Of a stretch of DNA of 64,000 bases, positions 36,305-45,152 are shown piece after piece. Below the pieces are notes generated by a model. It was not told where the DNA came from, ran no database searches, and saw only the letters and a program-made list of their open reading frames with translations. The position numbers and the translations under genes were made by a program. Position 1 is the stretch's first letter; the number at the start of each line of letters is the position of its first letter. Source of the DNA: Thiomicrorhabdus sp. (lineage in GTDB: Bacteria; Pseudomonadota; Gammaproteobacteria; Thiomicrospirales; Thiomicrospiraceae); the NCBI RefSeq assembly GCF_963677875.1, contig NZ_OY782564.1, positions 186,001 through 250,000 of the forward strand. The letters run 5' to 3'.

Positions 36305-37200
36305 CCACGGTAATCCTCTATACGGAAATTAGGTTTCAGCACCCGCTATGACCGCATTCATGCGGTTCTTTTTTCTAAAAAAATTAAAATTCCTGATTAT
36401 TCTTGATTGCTTGATGTCTTTTCCGAGCCGCTCAATCCTCCTGAAAGCGTTCAAAAACAATCGAACGACATTCCCGATACGGCTTGCAAGCTGTCAATCG
36501 GTTTCCGCCAAGTTTTCAAAACCGGCAGTCTCAACAGCAACCATACTCCACCACGCTAATCTTACCGCCTTCCAGGCTTTCGAACCTTGACAGAGATCAA
36601 ATAGTGCATAGCACCTTTTACACCAAGATGATCACCTTTCACTAATATCTCCACAGCAAGCTTCGATAATCGGTGCGAACACGGCCATTTTCAGAACGAC
36701 CTTACTGAACATACGCCTGAAACGGTGATCTTTCAAGCAAAGTTACATTTTTACTGCGGCGATTCCGGCTTGCGAAGTGCATTGCCAATCTTCCATAAAA
36801 GTGCGCACGCACCAATACGGAAGACAAAACCACATCTTTGCACGTAAATTCCACACCAAAAATAAGCCGAATCACGACCGTTTTACAGGCATACTGCATT
36901 CATTTTCGAACAACAAGCAAATCACCGAAAAAGGAAATAATTCTGCACCAAGAACGACTTCATTTTGCCAACTGGAAAGGCGATTTTTTTGAACTATTTG
37001 TGACGCATATCCGAGCAATGCGATCAAGTATCTCAAAGTCGGACAGCTTCTTCACCCTACCTCAAAACACCCGAAAACAAATAACATTCTCCCGCCGTAT
37101 AAACACAGGGATTTTACATTGCAACCGGCAAATACGAGGAACACTAAAACAGGAAAGAACAGAAAGAAAAGAAAGCTAAGAAAGAAAAATGAACACATGC
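36305..37200. other. Long intergenic region without a convincing gene
   Basis: About 900 bp between glgC and the LPS gmhA terminator hairpin. Short open frames exist on both strands (e.g. 36348-36590 plus, 36702-36899 minus) but none has a recognisable domain, good ribosome site or overlap with a neighbour. The only clear structure is the hairpin at 36351-36366. It may hold the glgC promoter, a small RNA or a decayed gene; I cannot decide. Confidence 0.6.
36351..36366 (+). terminator. Terminator-like hairpin in + orientation upstream of glgC
   Basis: ACCGCAT, 2-nt loop, ATGCGGT, then TCTTTTTTC on the plus strand. It has the form of an intrinsic terminator for a rightward transcript, yet no plus-strand gene precedes it. 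In the minus-strand glgC leader it would be a plain hairpin. Confidence 0.5.
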
Positions 37201-37217
37201 GCCCGGATAGCCCGGGC
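37201..37217 (-). terminator. Probable terminator of hldE-gmhA
   Basis: A 6-bp GC-only stem GCCCGG/CCGGGC with a 5-nt loop lies about 20 bp after the gmhA stop. A U-rich stretch (CATTTTTCTTTC) follows on the minus strand but starts about ten bases after the stem. Confidence 0.5.
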
Positions 37218-37236
37218 GATCAAAGACTGGCGTCAA

Positions 37237-37806
37237 TCAAGCGGCGTAGATCGCATCCAACCCTTCGCAGATCAAGTGATTCAGAAAAGTATGCGCTTCT
37301 TGAATTCTGGCGGTTTCTAAACAATCCACTCGAAAACAGATATCCGCCAACGCACTCAAACGACTCTCCGGGCCACCGGTCATGCCGACCGAATAACAAC
37401 CGAGCTGCCGAGCTTTATCGACCGCTTCGATCACATTCTGACTATTGCCCGAAGTCGACATCGCAATCAAAACATCATTCGAACCGGCCAAAGCTTCGAT
37501 CTGACGGGCAAACACACTGCCAAACTCGTAATCGTTGCTGTGTGCGGTCAGAATCGAACTGTCTGTCGTCAACGCAATCGAAGCCAATGGCTGTCGGTCT
37601 TTGACATAACGCACCATCAATTCAGCCGCCATATGCTGGGCATCCGCAGCACTGCCGCCATTTCCCAGCCATAAAACCTTACCACCGCGATCCAGCGACT
37701 CAGCGATTTTTTCAACCACCGTCACCACTTTCTCACGCTGCTGCATAATCGATTCGATCGCTTCCTGATGCGATTGTAACGCTCGCTCAAACCCTATCTG
37801 TACCAT
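37237..37806 (-). CDS. gmhA: Sedoheptulose-7-phosphate isomerase (LPS copy)
   Basis: A 189-aa SIS-domain isomerase with LGNGGSAADAQHMAAELMVRYV, SIALTTDSSILTAHSNDYEF, AMSTSGNSQNVIEAVDKA and ARIQEAHTFLNHLICEGLD. It catalyses the first step of ADP-L-glycero-D-manno-heptose synthesis. It lies 52 bp downstream of hldE, supporting an LPS inner-core role, and is the second gmhA paralogue in the window (the other is at 9532-10119). Confidence 0.93.
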   Translation of the reverse strand: MVQIGFERALQSHQEAIESIMQQREKVVTVVEKIAESLDRGGKVLWLGNGGSAADAQHMAAELMVRYVKDRQPLASIALTTDSSILTAHSNDYEFGSVFARQIEALAGSNDVLIAMSTSGNSQNVIEAVDKARQLGCYSVGMTGGPESRLSALADICFRVDCLETARIQEAHTFLNHLICEGLDAIYAA

Positions 37807-37858
37807 TTCATCACGCTATCTAACTTTAAAACCCGCCAAGGTCGACGGTAAACGAACA

Positions 37859-39292
37859 TCAGTCGCGGTTATTAATTTTTTCGACCAGATTGGTCGTTGA
37901 AAAACCTTGCCAGAACGACAGGACCTCAACCGATCCGCCATTTTCCCAGACGCACTGCGCCCCGGCAATTTCTTCGGGACGGTAATCACCACCCTTCACC
38001 AGAACATCCGGCTTCAATTTACAAATCAGACGCTCTGGAGTTTCTTCATTGAAAGGCACAACCCAGTCAACACAACTCAATGCCGATAAAAGTTCCATGC
38101 GGCCTTCCAGCGGCACGATCGGACGAGTCGGCCCTTTCAGTTCCTGAACCGATTCGTCGGAATTCACCGCGACAATCAGACGATCACCCAAACGGGCGGC
38201 TTCATTCAAATAACGCACGTGACCGCTGTGCAACAGATCGAAACAGCCATTGGTAATCACAACGCGCTCGCCGTTCGACTGCGCAATACCGACCAGTTCC
38301 AGCAATTCATCTTCGTTCAGGGCAACATACCCCTGATGGCGCATCGATGCCTTGATGACTTCATCCAGTTCCGCTTTGGAAACCGTCGAAGTGCCCACCT
38401 TACGAACCACAATACTCGCTGCCTGATTGGCCAGATTCACCGAAGCCTGCAAACTCATCCCGGACGCAAACGCCGTAGCCAAAGTCGCCATCACCGTATC
38501 TCCGGCACCAGTAACATCAAATACTTCCTGAGCCTGAGACTGCAGCAAATAAGGATCGGCCCCCTTCGAAATCAACGCCATTCCATGTTCACTGCGCGTC
38601 ACCAGAAGCGCATCCAAATCCAGCGTTTCCACCAGGGCTTCCGCTTTATTCAGCAAAACCGCCTCGTTGGCAGCTGAACCAACGATCGTTTCGAATTCAG
38701 ACTGATTCGGCTTCACCAGCGTTGCCCCTCGGTAACGACTGAAATCGTCACCCTTAGGATCAATCAGCACCGGAACGCCGGCGGATTTTGCTGCAGCAAT
38801 CATGCTCTCTACCGCCTGAAGCGCACCTTTCGCATAATCGGAAACGACCAGTGCGTCGTAATCAGCGATCCATTGTTCAACTTTCTCAGCCAGTACCCGC
38901 GCCGGTTCAGCCGGCACGGCTTCTTCGAAATCCATGCGAATCAACTGCTGGTGATGACTCAAAATCCGTAGCTTGCAGATGGTCCCCGACTCCGATAAAA
39001 CCCAGTCGTAATCAACCTGAGCTGCAGCCAGCAATTCACTTAACTGACGACCGTGAACATCGACCCCGCCGTGACCGTCGTCGCCAACTACGCCGAGTAA
39101 ACGAACTTCGGCGCCCAAAGCGGCAATATTCAACGCCACGTTAGCAGCACCGCCGGCGCGGCACTCTTCCGAGGCGACCTTGACGACGGGAACCGGGGCT
39201 TCCGGAGAAATCCGACCGGCTCTGCCGGTCCAGTATTGGTCGAGCATGACATCACCGACCACAAGAATCTTGGTATTTGAAAAGTCGTGCAT
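37859..39292 (-). CDS. hldE: Bifunctional heptose 7-phosphate kinase / heptose 1-phosphate adenylyltransferase
   Basis: Makes ADP-heptose for LPS inner core. The N-terminal ribokinase-like domain begins ILVVGDVMLDQYWTGRAGRISPE and contains VTGAGDTVMATLATA. The C-terminal nucleotidyltransferase domain has GCFDLLHSGHVRYLNEAA and VAVNSDESV. I chose the ATG at 39292 (477 aa), matching family length; the frame stays open to 39457 but that extension would overlap the divergent pagL-like gene. It forms an operon with gmhA. Confidence 0.96.
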   Translation of the reverse strand: MHDFSNTKILVVGDVMLDQYWTGRAGRISPEAPVPVVKVASEECRAGGAANVALNIAALGAEVRLLGVVGDDGHGGVDVHGRQLSELLAAAQVDYDWVLSESGTICKLRILSHHQQLIRMDFEEAVPAEPARVLAEKVEQWIADYDALVVSDYAKGALQAVESMIAAAKSAGVPVLIDPKGDDFSRYRGATLVKPNQSEFETIVGSAANEAVLLNKAEALVETLDLDALLVTRSEHGMALISKGADPYLLQSQAQEVFDVTGAGDTVMATLATAFASGMSLQASVNLANQAASIVVRKVGTSTVSKAELDEVIKASMRHQGYVALNEDELLELVGIAQSNGERVVITNGCFDLLHSGHVRYLNEAARLGDRLIVAVNSDESVQELKGPTRPIVPLEGRMELLSALSCVDWVVPFNEETPERLICKLKPDVLVKGGDYRPEEIAGAQCVWENGGSVEVLSFWQGFSTTNLVEKINNRD

Positions 39293-39383
39293 AACGACAA
39301 AAAGCCTTTCTTCTGAATTAAACTCCCGCCCGAGACGGGAAATTGCTTTAGAATGTGCGGATAGTTTAGCAGGAAACCCGCGA

Positions 39384-40052
39384 ATGCATAGCCCAAATCC
39401 ATTCCCCCAGGCGAAAAGATCACTCCAATTATTCTCATTGTTCATCGCCCTGTTCACATTCTCTTCCGCTCAAGCCCAGAAGTCGCCGAATGAGCTTATG
39501 CCTTATGCCATTATCGGCTCAGTCGCCTCTTTGGTCTTTGCCTGCTATCAAGGCAAAACACCTTGCACACTGACACCGGAAATGGATGCCGACAAACTGA
39601 CTTTCAGCGTTGACCGTGGACAGGACAATAAACTGTATCAAGAACGCGTTTCCATCGGGATGGATTGGAAAGAAGCCATTTACCAAGGGCAATACTGGAG
39701 TTTGAAAGGCCGCTGGGATTTAAGCGTCCACCATTGGCACAGTGATAGCCAGGGCGTCCGTAACGACAGCGGCTATATCATCGGCCTGACCCCGATTTTC
39801 CAATACCGTTTAAACAGCGATGAGATTTCACCCTATATCGAGATGGGCGCCGGACCACACCTGCTGGATAATATTTACATCGAAGACGAAGACAAATCAA
39901 CGCAGCTGCAGTTCGGCGACCATCTGGGAATCGGCTTTAACGCCGGGCCGGTTGAAGTAGGCTATCGCTACATTCATATTTCCAACGCCAACATCGAACT
40001 CCCAAACCCCGGCACGGATTTCCACAATCTGCATTTTGCCTACCGTTTTTAA
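39384..40052 (+). CDS. PagL-like lipid A 3-O-deacylase family outer-membrane protein
   Basis: A 222-aa protein with a signal peptide (about 1-31, ending SSAQA) and beta-barrel-like alternating sequence ending in a terminal Phe (AYRF). The C-terminal HISNANIELPNPG matches the PagL active-site region. His198 and Ser200 correspond to the catalytic His and Ser, and Asp212 lies at the spacing of the usual Glu. It would remove the 3-position acyl chain from lipid A in the outer membrane. The ATG at 39384 is preceded by AGGA. It is divergent from hldE and 51 bp upstream of kdsD. Confidence 0.82.
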   Translation: MHSPNPFPQAKRSLQLFSLFIALFTFSSAQAQKSPNELMPYAIIGSVASLVFACYQGKTPCTLTPEMDADKLTFSVDRGQDNKLYQERVSIGMDWKEAIYQGQYWSLKGRWDLSVHHWHSDSQGVRNDSGYIIGLTPIFQYRLNSDEISPYIEMGAGPHLLDNIYIEDEDKSTQLQFGDHLGIGFNAGPVEVGYRYIHISNANIELPNPGTDFHNLHFAYRF

Positions 40053-40103
40053 GCAGAAAGTTTTAAGATAACGCCATTCAAATTTTTCAAAGTTTCCAGA
40101 GCT

Positions 40104-41045
40104 ATGACATCCGAATATCAAAGTATTGCAAAACGCGTTTTCGACATCGAAGCCGAAGCGATTCTCCACCTCAAAAACCTGCTTGATGCGCAATTTGACG
40201 GCAGTGTCGAAGCCATTCTAAACACGCAGGGGCGTGTCGTTATCTGCGGTATGGGAAAATCCGGCCTGATCGGCAAAAAAATCATGGCGACCTTCGCCAG
40301 CACCGGAACCCCCTGTTTCTTCATGCACCCCGGCGAAGCCTTCCACGGCGACTTGGGAATGGTTTCTCCGAAAGATGTATTTCTGGCACTGTCCAATTCA
40401 GGGGAAACCGAAGAAGTGATTCGCCTGCTGCCGTTTCTCAAAGACAATGGCAATGTGGTCATTTCCATGACCGGGCGTCCGGAATCCACCTTGGCTAAAA
40501 ACTCGGATTACCACTTAAACATTGCCGTCCCGCAAGAAGCCTGCCCGCATCAACTGGCCCCGACCTCATCAACCACTGCAACACTCGTTATGGGCGATGC
40601 GCTGGCTGTCGCTCTGATGGAAGCACGCAACTTTCAACCGCATCAATTTGCCCGTTTCCACCCGGGCGGAAGCCTTGGCCGAAAATTGCTGACACGTGTC
40701 AAGCACGAAATGAAAGCCAGCAATCTGCCGATGATTTCTGCCGACGCCAGTATGACCAAAGTCATTCACAGCATGAACGAGGGCCGCCTCGGACTGTGTA
40801 TTGTCGATCAGGGCAAAGGCATCATTACCGATGGCGATCTGCGCCGACATATGGAAAAAGACCCGGCCGGCCTGATGAGCAAAACCGCAGCCGACATTAT
40901 GATGAGCAACCCGAAAACCGTTTCCGCAGAAGCCCGACTGAGCGAGGCCGAAGAGTTGATGAATCAATACAAAATCACCTCACTACTGGTCAAGGACAAT
41001 GACCAGCTGGTCGGCGTCATCCAGATTTACGACTTGAACGCCTGA
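40104..41045 (+). CDS. kdsD: D-arabinose 5-phosphate isomerase
   Basis: Interconverts ribulose-5-P and arabinose-5-P, the first step to Kdo. It is a 313-aa KpsF/GutQ family protein. The N-terminal SIS domain has RVVICGMGKSGLIGKKIMATFASTGTP, HPGEAFHGDLGMV and ALSNSGETEEVIRLLP; PTSSTTATLVMGDALAVALM and FHPGGSLGRKLL follow. Two C-terminal CBS domains occupy about residues 205-313. Position before waaA fits the Kdo role. Confidence 0.94.
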   Translation: MTSEYQSIAKRVFDIEAEAILHLKNLLDAQFDGSVEAILNTQGRVVICGMGKSGLIGKKIMATFASTGTPCFFMHPGEAFHGDLGMVSPKDVFLALSNSGETEEVIRLLPFLKDNGNVVISMTGRPESTLAKNSDYHLNIAVPQEACPHQLAPTSSTTATLVMGDALAVALMEARNFQPHQFARFHPGGSLGRKLLTRVKHEMKASNLPMISADASMTKVIHSMNEGRLGLCIVDQGKGIITDGDLRRHMEKDPAGLMSKTAADIMMSNPKTVSAEARLSEAEELMNQYKITSLLVKDNDQLVGVIQIYDLNA

Positions 41046-41065
41046 AAAAACGGTCGGAGCGAAGG

Positions 41066-42397
41066 GTGCGGCGCACGTTATATCAGTTTCTGAACGGCTT
41101 GGCTTTGCCGCTGTTCGCTTACTCCGCCTGGAAACGATGCCGCCGCTATCGGCAATTGCAGCAACTGCAATCACTCCCCGACATCAAACATTGTTTTCGA
41201 TCCCGTTTCGGCTTCGCTCAACCACCTCTGCAAACCGACGGCATCTGGATTCATGCCGTTTCCGTCGGCGAAACCCGCTCCATTTTTCCTCTGCTCGAAC
41301 AACTCAACCAAACCTACCCGGATCTGCCGATCACACTGACCAGCGGTTCAACTCAAGGGGCGATCCAAGCGTTAAAATTCGCACCGGTGCCGGTTCAGCA
41401 CTACATGATTCCCTATGACTTCGACTTTGCGGTAAATCGCTTTTTAAAACGCCTCCAGCCACGATTAGTCATTATGATTGAAACGGAAATCTGGCCAAAT
41501 CTGTACCACGCCTGCGCGGCAAAAAATATTCCGCTGGTTCTTGCTAACGCCCGCTTGAAAGAACGTTCATTTCACGCTTATCGGAAATGGGGCGGTAAAA
41601 TGCTTGCCGACGCTCTAAACCAGACGCGCCTCATTGCCGCACAATTCCCCGAGGATGCCCGTCATTTCGAGCAACTCGGAGCCGATCCGCAAAAAATCCG
41701 CATTCTCGGCAACCTGAAATTTGACCTGCAACACGACAAAATGCTGCGCCAGAACGCGCTTCAATGGAAGCAAAGGGCGCATTTACAGCAATCTTTTATC
41801 TGGGTGGCCGCCAGCACACATGCCGATCCGGAACAGGGCAAAAGCGAAGAAGAATTAATGCTTGAGGCGCATGCCGCTCTGTTACAGACACACCCCGATG
41901 CGCTGCTCATTCTGGTACCGAGACATGCCGATCGATTTGACGAAGTTGCCCGTTTAGTGGAGAAAAGCGGTCTCCGCTGGACTCGACGCAGTCAAACCCG
42001 GAACCTTGAACAGCCCGTCCAGATTTATCTGGCTGACAGCGTCGGCGAAATGATGCTCTGGTTCGCAGCCTGCAATGTTGCCTTTGTCGGCGGTAGCATG
42101 GTGCCTTTCGGCGGACATAATATTCTGGAACCCGCTTCGCTGCACAAACCCGTTATCTCCGGCCCGCATTATGCCAACCTGAAAGCCTTGTTCAACACTT
42201 TCCTGAAAACCGATTCTCTCTCAATCAGCGACTCACCGAAAATCCTGGCAGAACAGCTGACCCGTTTCGCCGATCATCCCGACAAACAAATCGAAGCAGG
42301 CGAACAGGCTTACTGTGCTTTTGAAAGCCACAGCGGAGCATTGCAACGACTCATGCAGGCAATCAAACCTTACCTCTCCTCAGAATCGAACCGTTGA
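41066..42397 (+). CDS. waaA: 3-deoxy-D-manno-octulosonic acid (Kdo) transferase
   Basis: Transfers Kdo from CMP-Kdo to the lipid A precursor at the inner membrane. It is a 443-aa GT30 protein with an N-terminal hydrophobic anchor (YQFLNGLALPLFAYSAW), IWIHAVSVGETRSIFPLL, TLTSGSTQGAI, IMIETEIWPNLY and ANARLKERSF. The C-terminal domain has VAASTHADPEQ, FVGGSMVPFGGHNILEPA and GPHYANLKAL. It begins 20 bp after kdsD and is probably cotranscribed. One or two Kdo additions cannot be told from sequence. Confidence 0.95.
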   Translation: MRRTLYQFLNGLALPLFAYSAWKRCRRYRQLQQLQSLPDIKHCFRSRFGFAQPPLQTDGIWIHAVSVGETRSIFPLLEQLNQTYPDLPITLTSGSTQGAIQALKFAPVPVQHYMIPYDFDFAVNRFLKRLQPRLVIMIETEIWPNLYHACAAKNIPLVLANARLKERSFHAYRKWGGKMLADALNQTRLIAAQFPEDARHFEQLGADPQKIRILGNLKFDLQHDKMLRQNALQWKQRAHLQQSFIWVAASTHADPEQGKSEEELMLEAHAALLQTHPDALLILVPRHADRFDEVARLVEKSGLRWTRRSQTRNLEQPVQIYLADSVGEMMLWFAACNVAFVGGSMVPFGGHNILEPASLHKPVISGPHYANLKALFNTFLKTDSLSISDSPKILAEQLTRFADHPDKQIEAGEQAYCAFESHSGALQRLMQAIKPYLSSESNR

Positions 42398-42538
42398 AGA
42401 TTTCCATCCGCGGTTCCGCCTGTCGGCAACAAGACAAGCCTGCACTTCAAACACTTTCAAAGATTAATCTCTCAAATCGTTGATCAAATTTTTTTGATTA
42501 TCTTAAGTCTGGAAAATCAGGCATAGTAACAGCCTTGC

Positions 42539-42559
42539 AAAGCAGCCCGGCGCTGCTTT
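42539..42559 (+). terminator. Terminator-like hairpin in the fadL leader
   Basis: A perfect 8-bp stem AAAGCAGC/GCTGCTTT with loop CCGGC, followed by TTGACAAG, ends 37 bp before the fadL-family ATG. It may terminate kdsD-waaA transcription or act in the leader as an attenuator. The U-run is short. Confidence 0.5.
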
Positions 42560-42596
42560 TTGACAAGATAAATTCAAAAAAGAGAGAGCATATAAC

Positions 42597-43829
42597 ATGA
42601 AAAAAACCCGTTTGGCTTTGGCATTAACCGCCGCGACTTTCGCATCCACCCCGGTACTGGCAACCAATGGTGACGTTTTAATCGGCCTGGGAAGCCAGTC
42701 GCGCGCGCTTGGCGGAACCGGTACGGCAGCCTTCTTCGGTTCGGAAAATGCACTGACCAACCCGGCGTTGCTGGCAAAATCGCAAGGTAGCGAATTCGCC
42801 ATCGGCGGCACGATTTTCAAACCGAACGTCAAGGCCGAAGCAACGACCTTCGGAGTAGCAAGTCAAACCAGCGACAACGACCTGAACATCATCCCTGAAG
42901 TATCTTTGTCCACTCGTTTAAGCGATACCCTAACGTTTGGTCTGGGAATTTTCGGTTCGGCTGGTATGGGGGTCGATTACCGTGACACCAATGGCTTGAT
43001 CAATGGCTACAGTAATCTGCAGATTATGAAATTCGTACCAAGTATCGCAATTAATCAGGACAACTTCGGTATCGGTTTTGCCCCAGTCATTCAGTACGGC
43101 GCGCTGGACATCAACTACCGACTGGATATGGACCAGAATGGCACAACTGAGACAAATGTTGGAAACGGTATGTCAACCGATCTTGGTTTCGGCTTTAACC
43201 TTGGCGGTTATATTGACGTAACGCCTGAATTAACGCTGGCAATGGCATATCAATCAGCAATTGATATGAAATACAAAAACCAGATGTCCGTAGCTTCTCA
43301 GCCATTTGTATCAATGGGCGTATTCTCCTCTCCTTTTGGCGATAGCCTGGAACAGCCAGCAGAAATTAAGCTGGGTGCTGCCTATGAAAAAGGGTCAATG
43401 CTGTACACATTCGATTACAAAAACATTAAATGGAGCGATGCAAAAGGCTATAAAGACTTTAACTGGAAAGATCAGAACGTCTTTGCCGTCGGTGCAAAAT
43501 ACAGTGGCCAAGGCTATTGGTTCGGTGTCGGTTACAACAAAGCAGATGATCCAATTGATGTTTTAGCGGACACCTCTCCAGCAAACCAGGGTATCAACTT
43601 CTTTAACAACCACTTCTTCCCTGGGATTGTTGAAAGCCATTTCACACTTGGCGGCGGTTATAATCTGACCAAAACCATTGCTCTGGACGGAGCCGTTGTT
43701 TATGCGCCGGAAGTCACCAAAACGGTTAATACCGGTTTTCTATCCGGGCAAGCCAATCCGACTGCAACAAGCGAAAAAGTCACCCACTCTCAAGTTGGTT
43801 ACAGCATCTCGCTACGCATGAACTTCTAA
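42597..43829 (+). CDS. FadL/OmpP1/TodX-family outer-membrane transporter
   Basis: A 410-aa outer-membrane beta-barrel with signal peptide MKKTRLALALTAATFASTPVLA. The mature start carries the FadL hatch pattern (SRALGGTGTAAFFGSENALTNPALLA). The C-terminus ends SISLRMNF, with a terminal Phe. Family members take up long-chain fatty acids or other hydrophobic compounds. GAGAGA-rich sequence just upstream of the ATG supplies a ribosome site. It stands alone with a terminator after it, and the substrate is unknown. Confidence 0.88.
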   Translation: MKKTRLALALTAATFASTPVLATNGDVLIGLGSQSRALGGTGTAAFFGSENALTNPALLAKSQGSEFAIGGTIFKPNVKAEATTFGVASQTSDNDLNIIPEVSLSTRLSDTLTFGLGIFGSAGMGVDYRDTNGLINGYSNLQIMKFVPSIAINQDNFGIGFAPVIQYGALDINYRLDMDQNGTTETNVGNGMSTDLGFGFNLGGYIDVTPELTLAMAYQSAIDMKYKNQMSVASQPFVSMGVFSSPFGDSLEQPAEIKLGAAYEKGSMLYTFDYKNIKWSDAKGYKDFNWKDQNVFAVGAKYSGQGYWFGVGYNKADDPIDVLADTSPANQGINFFNNHFFPGIVESHFTLGGGYNLTKTIALDGAVVYAPEVTKTVNTGFLSGQANPTATSEKVTHSQVGYSISLRMNF

Positions 43830-43848
43830 CCGAAGATTCAAGTACAAA

Positions 43849-43875
43849 AAAACCGGGCAATTGCCCGGTTTTTTA
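43849..43875. terminator. Bidirectional intrinsic terminator
   Basis: AACCGGGCAATTGCCCGGTT (43851-43870) is a perfect palindrome flanked by A-run and T-run. It should end the fadL-family transcript on the plus strand and the convergent hslV operon on the minus strand. Confidence 0.9.
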
Positions 43876-43899
43876 TTCTCTGGATTCCAGAATTTACTT

Positions 43900-44472
43900 T
43901 TAATGCTGATACGCTTTATGAGATAGATAAAGCGCTAGAGAGACCATCATAATCGCCAGAGCGTAATACAGCAGCTCCAACGGTTGGCTCGGTTTCAGGA
44001 AAATCGCCTGCTCAAAAAACATTACGATCAGAATTAATACGATTACCTTAGCCAAACGATCTTTCAAATCGTCCAGCGAGTTAATAAACAAGATATTACT
44101 CGCTCCGTGCTTAGTGCCGGCAATGTCGATTTTAGAGATAAACAACTCATACAGACCCAAAGAGAAAATCAACAGAATCGCTCCCAGCAGAAAACCGTCT
44201 ACCGAGCCGACAACATGCGCCACCGTTTGCGCCTTCAATAACGCACGCCCCTCATCATCCAGCTCGTGATAATGACTCAAGTGCGAAATCGTATAGAAAA
44301 CGTCCACTGAGGTGGTATAGAAAATCGCAAACGCCGTGACCAGGCTGGCAACAACCGCGACCAGAACAACGAAACGGCTGTTCCACAAAAAAAATTCAAA
44401 CGACCGTTCGGTCATGCTTTGGGAACCGGCTTCCACAATCTCTTTTCCCGGTTCGGTTTTCGGCTCACTCAT
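43900..44472 (-). CDS. YqhA/UPF0114-family membrane protein
   Basis: A 190-aa inner-membrane protein with about four hydrophobic segments (near 30-55, 90-115, 140-160 and 165-185) and the family-like stretch [14 protein letters not shown]. The function of the family is unknown. I prefer the ATG at 44472, which has GGGGG upstream at normal spacing; an ATG two codons earlier (44478) is possible. Either start overlaps the hslV 3' end, so it is translated with hslV. Confidence 0.75.
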   Translation of the reverse strand: MSEPKTEPGKEIVEAGSQSMTERSFEFFLWNSRFVVLVAVVASLVTAFAIFYTTSVDVFYTISHLSHYHELDDEGRALLKAQTVAHVVGSVDGFLLGAILLIFSLGLYELFISKIDIAGTKHGASNILFINSLDDLKDRLAKVIVLILIVMFFEQAIFLKPSQPLELLYYALAIMMVSLALYLSHKAYQH

Positions 44473-45010
44473 TTTCATCCCCCAACACTTCGATGGTTAA
44501 ATTGTGATTTGTATAGATACACAGATCGGCAGCAATATTCAATGACTTTTCCACCACCTCTCTGGCACTGAGTTCGGTATTGCTCATCAGAGCCTGTGCC
44601 GCAGCGTGCGCATAATTGCCTCCGGAGCCAATCGCAATGAAATCGTCCTGAGGTTCGATGACATCACCGGTTCCGGAAATCAGCAGCATATTATCCTGAT
44701 CCGCCACCAGCATCATCGCTTCCAGCTTACGCAAGGCACGATCCGTGCGCCAGTCTTTGGCCATTTCGACAGCCGCGCGCATTAACTGACCATTATGAGT
44801 CTGCAAACGCCCTTCAAAACGCTCGAATAAAGTAAAAGCATCCGCAGTCGCCCCGGCAAAACCGGAGATGACCTGGCCGTTATAAAGACGTCGAACCTTG
44901 CGGGCATTGCCTTTCATAACAACATGCCCCAAAGTCACCTGACCATCGCCGCCAATGACCATTTGCCCGTTACGTTTGGCACATAAAATAGTAGTTCCGT
45001 GAAACGACAT
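44465..45010 (-). CDS. hslV: ATP-dependent protease proteolytic subunit HslV
   Basis: Threonine protease subunit of the HslUV (ClpYQ) complex. [28 protein letters not shown] shows the pre-nucleophile leader; after removal of five residues Thr becomes the N-terminal nucleophile. [27 protein letters not shown] is strongly conserved. Length 181 aa is normal. Its partner hslU is not adjacent but lies at 47794-49113 on the other strand. It lies 142 bp downstream of xerC with AGGAAGAGGG before the start. Confidence 0.95.
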   Translation of the reverse strand: MSFHGTTILCAKRNGQMVIGGDGQVTLGHVVMKGNARKVRRLYNGQVISGFAGATADAFTLFERFEGRLQTHNGQLMRAAVEMAKDWRTDRALRKLEAMMLVADQDNMLLISGTGDVIEPQDDFIAIGSGGNYAHAAAQALMSNTELSAREVVEKSLNIAADLCIYTNHNLTIEVLGDENE

Positions 45011-45152
45011 CCCTCTTCCTTTAAATATCTTCTACATCGCTTTGACAGCGAACTTCGTTAAGTTGAATTGCCCGCTATTCTATAGGATTTGCATGCCGAC
45101 AACGAATTTTTGACCAGCACAGACAAGTCTCTTGCTCACTCTTTTTGTATTT

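Noticed and set aside
36348..36590. 80-codon plus-strand frame in the glgC-gmhA gap
   Set aside because: Begins within the terminator-like hairpin, has no family resemblance and no ribosome site.
36702..36899. 65-codon minus-strand frame in the same gap
   Set aside because: No domain or context; composition looks non-coding.
39293..39457. N-terminal extension of hldE
   Set aside because: Not family-like, overlaps the start of the pagL-like gene; the ATG at 39292 gives the standard 477-aa protein.
45011..45152. Sigma-32 heat-shock promoter for hslV
   Set aside because: I looked for CTTGAA and CCCCAT-like boxes on the minus strand and found none; the sigma-70 TTGACA seen at about 45041 is on the wrong strand.
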